The translations under genes were made by a program, and so were the position numbers. A DNA stretch of 64,000 nt from Pseudomonas viridiflava. Its GTDB lineage: Bacteria; Pseudomonadota; Gammaproteobacteria; Pseudomonadales; Pseudomonadaceae. The stretch is taken from contig NZ_UTKY01000036.1 in assembly GCF_900583165.1 (NCBI RefSeq), positions 18,463 through 82,462 on the forward strand, given 5' to 3'. Under the pieces are notes generated by a model. It was not told where the DNA came from, ran no database searches, and saw nothing but the letters and a program-made list of their open reading frames with translations. Positions 59,312-64,000 of the stretch are shown here, in pieces (the first letter of the stretch is position 1; each line of letters starts with the position of its first letter).

Positions 59312-61279
59312 ATGATTTCGGCCGTGCAACGACGTTTCGCCAACCTGGGTATGGCAAAAAAACTGAGCCTGGGTTTCGCCCTGGTCCTGCTGCTCACGGC
59401 CCTGGTAGCGGCCATCGGTGTGTGGTCCCTGCAGACCGTTGCCCAACGCTTCGAAGGCCTCAACGCCATGTCGTCGCTCAACAGTGGTTTGCTCAAGGTG
59501 CGCTTGATCGAGCAGGACTACGCACTGCATGCCGACCCCAAGGCCGTTGACGCCCTGCACGACAGTGTCGATGCCTTGACGGCCCTGGCGACTACCCTCA
59601 AGGCCCAGTCAGCGGTCAATGTGCCGGTGATGACGGATGTCGAGCAGGCGTTGGCGGCTTACCGAAAGGCCTTCGATGAGTTTGTAGAACTGACGCAAAC
59701 CAAGGACCTGGCCCTGGAAATGGCCAGTTGGTCGGTGTCCAGCGTCGCCAATAACCTCGACGTGTTGCAGGCCGGGCTGGCAGACGACGGTGCCTACGGC
59801 CTCAAGGAAAGCCAGGGCAAAGAGGGCGCCGAATTTATCGAGCAGGCGGGGCAGGTGAGCCAGGTTTCGCGCTTGATGCTGCAAGCCATGAACGAAGCGC
59901 GGGTGCGTTTGGACCAGAGCCGCAGAGTGAGCGAAGACGAGGCCGAGCAAGGCAAGATCGAGCAGGCTGACCAAGCCCTGGCCCAGGTCGAACAGTTGAA
60001 GACCTCGGTCAAAGACCCTGGCTACCAGACGGTGCTGAATGAAGTCTCCGGGCATATCGCCGCCTTCAGCGAAAAACTGGGGGAATATACCGGCCTGCTG
60101 GCCCAGGAAAAGGTCGTCTACAAACAGCTCAATGATCGGGCGGCCCAAGTGGTGAGCCGGGTCAAGCTGGCCTACGATGCCGAAGACCAGTCGATGCAGG
60201 CTCAATTGAAGAAAAGCACACTGCTGATCGTCGGCTCGTCGGCCCTGGCTCTAGTGGTGGGGTTGATTGCGGCGTGGGTGATCACCCGCTTGATCGTCGC
60301 ACCGCTGCGCAGTGTGATTGCGGTGGCCCAGCAGATTGCTGCCGGCGATCTGAGCGGGCGGATGGAGATCAACCGGCGCGATGAAATCGGTCAGTTGATG
60401 CAGGCCATGCAGCAGATGGGCAATGGCTTGAGTCATATGGTCAGCGGCCTGCAGACCGGTATCGAACAACTGGCGCTGTCTGCGCATTCGTTGTCCAGCG
60501 TGACCGAACAAACCAATGTCGAGGTCAGCAGCCAGAAGGAAGAAACCGAGCAGGTCGCCACGGCGATGAACCAGATGACCGCCACCGTGCACGACGTGGC
60601 GCGCAATGCCGAGGAGGCAGCTCAAGCCGCACAGACGGCGGATGACAAAGTCGACAGCGGCCAGCAGGTGGTGCGTCAGAGTTTGCAGCGCATCGAGCAA
60701 CTTGCGATGTCGAGCACCAGCGCCAGCGCCAGCATCGAAAGCCTCAGCGCAGAGATCCAGAACATCGGCACCGTGCTGAGTGTGATCAAAAGCGTGGCCG
60801 AACAGACCAACTTGCTGGCGCTTAACGCCGCCATCGAAGCTGCCCGCGCCGGTGAGCAGGGGCGCGGCTTTGCGGTGGTGGCCGATGAGGTGCGGGCGCT
60901 GGCCAAGCGCACCCAGCAGTCCACCGAGGAAATCGAGCGGCTGGTCAGTACCTTGCGCAGTGCGGCGCAATCCTCGGTGCAACAGATCCAGCAGAGCGGT
61001 GAGTTGGTGAAGCTGGCCGTCAGTGACGCGCTGGAGACCGAAAGTGCCTTGGGCAGCATTGCAGTGGCGGTGTCATTGATCCAGCAGATGAACCAGCAGA
61101 TTGCCGCTGCAGCCGAGCAGCAAAGCTCGGTGGCCGAAGAGATCAACCGCAGTGTTACCAGCATCCGCGCCAGTGCCGATCAGTCGGCTTTAAGCATGCA
61201 GGGCAATGCCGCATCGAGTATCCAGTTGGCGCAATTGGGCACGGAGCTCAAAGGCATGGTGGGGCACTTTCGCCTCTGA
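59312..61279 (+). CDS. Methyl-accepting chemotaxis protein with HBM-like sensor
   Basis: A 655-residue chemoreceptor. TM1 is about residues 15-38; the periplasmic domain of about 250 residues is all-helical and has two stacked repeats resembling the helical bimodular (HBM) domain known from P. putida McpS. TM2 is about 297-318, then HAMP. The signalling tip is [20 protein letters not shown] with [19 protein letters not shown]. The C-terminus VGHFRL lacks a CheR pentapeptide. TCA intermediates are ligands of McpS, but ligand identity here cannot be read. The ATG is preferred over an upstream TTG. Confidence 0.93.
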   Translation: MISAVQRRFANLGMAKKLSLGFALVLLLTALVAAIGVWSLQTVAQRFEGLNAMSSLNSGLLKVRLIEQDYALHADPKAVDALHDSVDALTALATTLKAQSAVNVPVMTDVEQALAAYRKAFDEFVELTQTKDLALEMASWSVSSVANNLDVLQAGLADDGAYGLKESQGKEGAEFIEQAGQVSQVSRLMLQAMNEARVRLDQSRRVSEDEAEQGKIEQADQALAQVEQLKTSVKDPGYQTVLNEVSGHIAAFSEKLGEYTGLLAQEKVVYKQLNDRAAQVVSRVKLAYDAEDQSMQAQLKKSTLLIVGSSALALVVGLIAAWVITRLIVAPLRSVIAVAQQIAAGDLSGRMEINRRDEIGQLMQAMQQMGNGLSHMVSGLQTGIEQLALSAHSLSSVTEQTNVEVSSQKEETEQVATAMNQMTATVHDVARNAEEAAQAAQTADDKVDSGQQVVRQSLQRIEQLAMSSTSASASIESLSAEIQNIGTVLSVIKSVAEQTNLLALNAAIEAARAGEQGRGFAVVADEVRALAKRTQQSTEEIERLVSTLRSAAQSSVQQIQQSGELVKLAVSDALETESALGSIAVAVSLIQQMNQQIAAAAEQQSSVAEEINRSVTSIRASADQSALSMQGNAASSIQLAQLGTELKGMVGHFRL

Positions 61280-61315
61280 TCGCCGCCCGCGCATGGCTGC
61301 ATAGGGGCAGGGCGA

Positions 61316-62128
61316 TCAAGCGTTGTTGGCGAGAAAAGTCAGCAGCGCCTCATTGACGTATTCCGGGTTTTCCCGGGCGCTGATATGGCCAGCGTCTGGA
61401 ATCAGGATCAGGCTGCAGCCGATCAGTTCGGACATTTCCTTGGCCTCGGCGGGTGGTCGTGGCCTGTCGTGTTCACCGCACATGACCTGAGTCGTGTCGG
61501 CGTCCAGGTGCGGCAATTGCTCCAGTACGTCCTCTCGGCTGAAGATCAACCGACCCAGCGGCACGATGCTGTCGAGCAGGCGCTCGCGGGAATAAGTTTG
61601 CAGCGACATACGAAAGTCCTGATACAGCGCCGATTCACGGTCGATACCTGGTCGGAAGAAGATCGGTGCGATCACCTCCAGCAGCGGCTCAGGGATGGCG
61701 CCAGCGTCTTCGATCATCTTGAACAACGAGAAATAGTACTGGCGCGTGGATTCCGGTTCGGCACCGAGGTAGGTGTCCATCAGTACCAGGCTGTTGACCC
61801 TGTGCGGTGCCAGCAGTGCCAGGCGTGCGCCCCACATGCCGCCCACCGACAGCCCCACCAGGTTGATCTGCTCGATATCCAGGTGGTCCAGCAGGGCCAG
61901 GGCCTGGCGCGCCAGGTCGTCGAGCGAGCGGGTTTGTGCAGGCAGCGGCCCCGATTCGCCATGGCCCCATAGCTCGGGGACGATCACGCGGTACTGCTGC
62001 GACAGGGCTTCGATCTGCGGCGCCCACATTTCAACACCCCACAGGTAGCTTGACCCCAGCAGGACGACGGGGCCGTTGCCCTGGTCGATATAGTGCAGCG
62101 GTTGTCCATCAATGACGGCGACAGGCAT
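61316..62128 (-). CDS. Alpha/beta hydrolase
   Basis: A 270-residue hydrolase. VVLLGSSYLWGVEMWAPQI replaces the usual HG oxyanion motif with GSS; NLVGLSVGGMWGARLAL has the Ser nucleophile (GLSVGG); MCGEHDRPRPP carries the Asp and IPDAGHISARENPEYV the His. Overall it resembles BioH/3-oxoadipate enol-lactonase-type enzymes. No pathway genes are adjacent. It is monocistronic, converging on the chemoreceptor gene with only 36 bp between stop codons. Confidence 0.9.
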   Translation of the reverse strand: MPVAVIDGQPLHYIDQGNGPVVLLGSSYLWGVEMWAPQIEALSQQYRVIVPELWGHGESGPLPAQTRSLDDLARQALALLDHLDIEQINLVGLSVGGMWGARLALLAPHRVNSLVLMDTYLGAEPESTRQYYFSLFKMIEDAGAIPEPLLEVIAPIFFRPGIDRESALYQDFRMSLQTYSRERLLDSIVPLGRLIFSREDVLEQLPHLDADTTQVMCGEHDRPRPPAEAKEMSELIGCSLILIPDAGHISARENPEYVNEALLTFLANNA

Positions 62129-62244
62129 AGCAGGCCTCTGACTTCACGGAGTGAGGGGCATTTTTTACGCTAGTCGTGGGCGCGGGGATAGGTGCAAAGT
62201 GATGGCATGTGGCGAACCGGGTTCGCCACAGGGGAGGGGGGCGA

Positions 62245-63015
62245 TCAGTCGTAGATGACTTTCTTTTTCCACTCGGCGTCGGCGTCGGCTTCTTTCAAGC
62301 CTTCGGTCAATTCATTGACCTCGTCCTCGGCAGGCTTGCTATTGGTCAGCACCGTGGAGTTGGCGCGGGCCAGTTGCGCTTCAAGCTGTTGCAGTTGTGC
62401 GCTGTAGACCACTGGCTCCGGCTGCTTGCGCAGGTATTGCACGCCACGTTCGAATGCCAGACGTGCCTGGCCGGGTTGGCCTTGCTGCAGGGCGTGCTGG
62501 CCGAGGTTGTTGAAGAATTCGATGTGCAGCAGCACGAGGATGTGGCGAATCTCCTTGATCCAGTGCTTGGCCTCGTTGGCCGGCAGGAAGCCGTCCTGGG
62601 CTGCGCGGGTCACCTGGCCGTGCAAGGCTTCGAGCAAAAAGCGCACGTCCTTGGCCTTGGCTTCAGTCTGGATCGGAGCGGGCGGGTTGTTCACCGGGAT
62701 CGATTCGCCTTGGGCTACCTGGGTATTCAACTCGGTGATACGGGCCTTGATCGGTGCACTGGTCTTATTGAGGTTGAGCAAGCGCTGATTGACGTTGAGC
62801 TCCAGGCGCGTCAGCAACAATTTAAGCGCCGGGGTCATCAATTGGCCGGGGAAGGTCTCGGTGATTTCGCCGCAACGACGCAGCCGATCGTTGAGCTCGA
62901 TCTCGGTGCGTTTCTTCTCCAGCTTGTTGTTTTCCACCACGTGGTTCATGTAGCCAATGGCGATCAGTATTACGATCCCGGCTATTACCAGCAGGGTGAT
63001 CATGAGTGGTGTCAC
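62245..63015 (-). CDS. Membrane-anchored coiled-coil protein, unknown function
   Basis: A 256-residue protein with an N-terminal membrane helix (residues 3-23, LMITLLVIAGIVILIAIGYM). The rest is cytoplasmic and helical, with coiled-coil stretches around 30-60 and 195-215. An internal region (SARQHALQQGQPGQARLAFE-like context, residues ~175-200) hints at a TPR-like helix pair. It ends in an acidic/Lys tail. No family is recognised with confidence. The start is GTG, with AGAGG eight bases upstream; a Met four codons later is less well placed. Confidence 0.75.
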   Translation of the reverse strand: MTPLMITLLVIAGIVILIAIGYMNHVVENNKLEKKRTEIELNDRLRRCGEITETFPGQLMTPALKLLLTRLELNVNQRLLNLNKTSAPIKARITELNTQVAQGESIPVNNPPAPIQTEAKAKDVRFLLEALHGQVTRAAQDGFLPANEAKHWIKEIRHILVLLHIEFFNNLGQHALQQGQPGQARLAFERGVQYLRKQPEPVVYSAQLQQLEAQLARANSTVLTNSKPAEDEVNELTEGLKEADADAEWKKKVIYD

Positions 63016-63372
63016 CGGTGTGACCTCTTTATAGGGTTTGCTGTGGAGTGTAGTGACTGGGCCATCCGACGGATAGGGCTGATCGACCAGTTGCTCAGGT
63101 AGATGCTTCTATATAGGTAATCGTTCCGTGAGTAGATGCACATTGCCATCATTTGCAGTCGGCAACTATAACGTCTTGTCGAGCGCCAGAATATAGGCGT
63201 CAAGGCCCGCATGGGCACAATCCTCGTACAGGCCGTTAAGCAGGGGGAAGTCATTGATTTTAATAAATTTATCCTTGGGGGTTGACGACCCCCCAATCCA
63301 TCCATAGAATGCGCGCCACTTAAAGCGTAAAGCACACAGCGAAACGCGGCGGGTAGTGAATGTTGTACGTGT
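63016..63372. other. Intergenic region carrying the tRNA-array promoter
   Basis: About 357 bp. The left two-thirds are comparatively AT-rich and hold the upstream region of the coiled-coil gene; no gene was found. The right end contains the strong promoter listed at 63282. No att-like repeats or integrase remnants were seen near the tRNAs. Confidence 0.5.
63282..63310 (+). promoter_or_regulatory. Stable-RNA promoter for the tRNA array
   Basis: TTGACG (63282-63287), 17-bp spacer, TAGAAT (63305-63310), followed directly by GCGCGCC. A GC-rich discriminator of this kind is typical of promoters under stringent control. The start is expected near 63317, about 55 nt before the first tRNA-Glu. Confidence 0.82.
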
Positions 63373-63448
63373 GTCCCCTTCGTCTAGTGGCCTAGGACAC
63401 CGCCCTTTCACGGCGGTAACAGGGGTTCGAGTCCCCTAGGGGACGCCA
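63373..63448 (+). tRNA. tRNA-Glu (TTC), copy 1
   Basis: A 76-nt tRNA with encoded CCA. Acceptor GTCCCCT pairs with AGGGGAC; anticodon TTC at 63407-63409; T-loop GGTTCGAGTCCC. Copies 2 and 3 are identical in sequence. Confidence 0.97.
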
Positions 63449-63451
63449 TAT

Positions 63452-63527
<76 letters not shown>

Positions 63528-63631
63528 AGTTTAAGCAGTGTGGCTCTCGGGCGGCACTGAGTGAAACCAGGGCATGATCTTCGGATCTAACCTCTGGGCA
63601 CTGGAATACACACCATGTGTTTCAGTAGCGT
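63528..63631 (+). repeat. tRNA-array spacer 1
   Basis: A 104-bp spacer nearly identical to spacer 2 (63787-63889). It contains three inverted repeats: CAGTG ... CACTG, GATC-TTCG-GATC and ACACA-CCA-TGTGT. Differences between copies largely fall in loops or preserve pairing. Confidence 0.8.
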
Positions 63632-63707
63632 GTCCCCTTCGTCTAGTGGCCTAGGACACCGCCCTTTCACGGCGGTAACAGGGGTTCGAGTCCCCTAGGG
63701 GACGCCA
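63632..63707 (+). tRNA. tRNA-Glu (TTC), copy 2
   Basis: Sequence identical to copy 1, 259 bp downstream of it, with encoded CCA. Confidence 0.97.
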
Positions 63708-63710
63708 TTT

Positions 63711-63786
<76 letters not shown>

Positions 63787-63889
63787 ATTTAAGCAGTGTT
63801 GCCCTCGGGCGGCACTGAGTGAAACCAGGGCATGATCTTCGGATCTAACCTCTGGGCACTGGAACACACACCCTGTGTTTCAGTAGCGT
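63787..63889 (+). repeat. tRNA-array spacer 2
   Basis: A 103-bp spacer matching spacer 1 at nearly all positions. The first hairpin reads CAGTG-TT-GCC-CTCG-GGC-GG-CACTG; the last changes its loop from CCA to CCC with the ACACA/TGTGT stem unchanged. Confidence 0.8.
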
Positions 63890-63965
63890 GTCCCCTTCGT
63901 CTAGTGGCCTAGGACACCGCCCTTTCACGGCGGTAACAGGGGTTCGAGTCCCCTAGGGGACGCCA
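63890..63965 (+). tRNA. tRNA-Glu (TTC), copy 3
   Basis: Sequence identical to copies 1 and 2, 258 bp downstream of copy 2. Confidence 0.97.
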
Positions 63966-63968
63966 TTT

Positions 63969-64000
<32 letters not shown>

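Overview
The window is a chromosomal segment of a Pseudomonas, almost certainly of the P. fluorescens group. The evidence is the gene content and order, GC-rich coding sequence, and about a dozen intergenic repeats built on the core GTGGGAGGGGGCTTGC, the signature of the abundant REP/REPIN family of P. fluorescens SBW25-type genomes. No prophage, insertion sequence, CRISPR array or clear foreign island is visible. Nearly all genes look intact; only the first gene and the last tRNA are cut by the window ends.

Layout. 0.0-5.0 kb: glyoxylate to glycerate pathway (gcl, hyi, glxR, partial glycerate kinase, all leftward) with a divergent GlcG/HbpS-like gene and two identical 10-bp palindromes between them. 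5.1-11.2 kb: TetR regulator, DUF808 membrane protein, an alpha/beta hydrolase overlapping mlaA, a small membrane protein, and a membrane-anchored GH17 protein. 11.5-14.6 kb: orphan betaine-binding protein (betX-like) and the acetate permease pair yjcH-actP. 14.8-27.9 kb: TCA supercluster, gltA divergent from sdhCDAB-sucAB-lpdG-sucCD, with a good sigma-70 promoter on each arm. 28-39 kb: brnQ, DUF599, a small lipoprotein, two overlapping thioesterase genes, htpG with a heat-shock-type promoter, dienelactone hydrolase, pirin, OsmC, a secreted amidohydrolase and a chemoreceptor. 39.4-46.3 kb: fabB-fabA with a FabR/DesT-type palindrome upstream, then an overlapping operon for a TonB-dependent receptor, a periplasmic binding protein and a hybrid histidine kinase. 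46.5-52.7 kb: gpsA, DUF4389, sixA, a hotdog thioesterase, two overlapping hydrolases, DUF4892 (with an 18-codon upstream frame) and an AI-2E-type transporter. 52.8-63.0 kb: EnvZ/OmpR-type two-component pair, pyrF, CurA-like reductase, SDR, MocR-type regulator, HBM-type chemoreceptor, hydrolase, and a coiled-coil membrane protein. 63.3-64.0 kb: a stable-RNA promoter and a tandem tRNA-Glu/tRNA-Gly array with a 258-259 bp period.

How it works together. The core is central carbon flow: acetate and betaine uptake, glyoxylate salvage, citrate synthase and the lower TCA cycle, unsaturated fatty acid synthesis, and glycerol-3-phosphate formation. Around it lie envelope maintenance (mlaA, GH17 protein), signalling (two chemoreceptors, two histidine kinases, SixA) and general stress genes.

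The most notable patterns are: (1) REP doublets occur in two opposite arrangements that split exactly by local gene orientation; (2) the receptor / binding protein / hybrid kinase operon, a candidate outer-membrane-to-cytoplasm signalling chain with unknown ligand; (3) the tRNA array with conserved structured spacers; (4) several well-formed regulatory sites (gcl twin operators, htpG heat-shock promoter, fabA operator, gltA and sdh promoters). Calls rest on reading the sequence and family knowledge; no database search was run.
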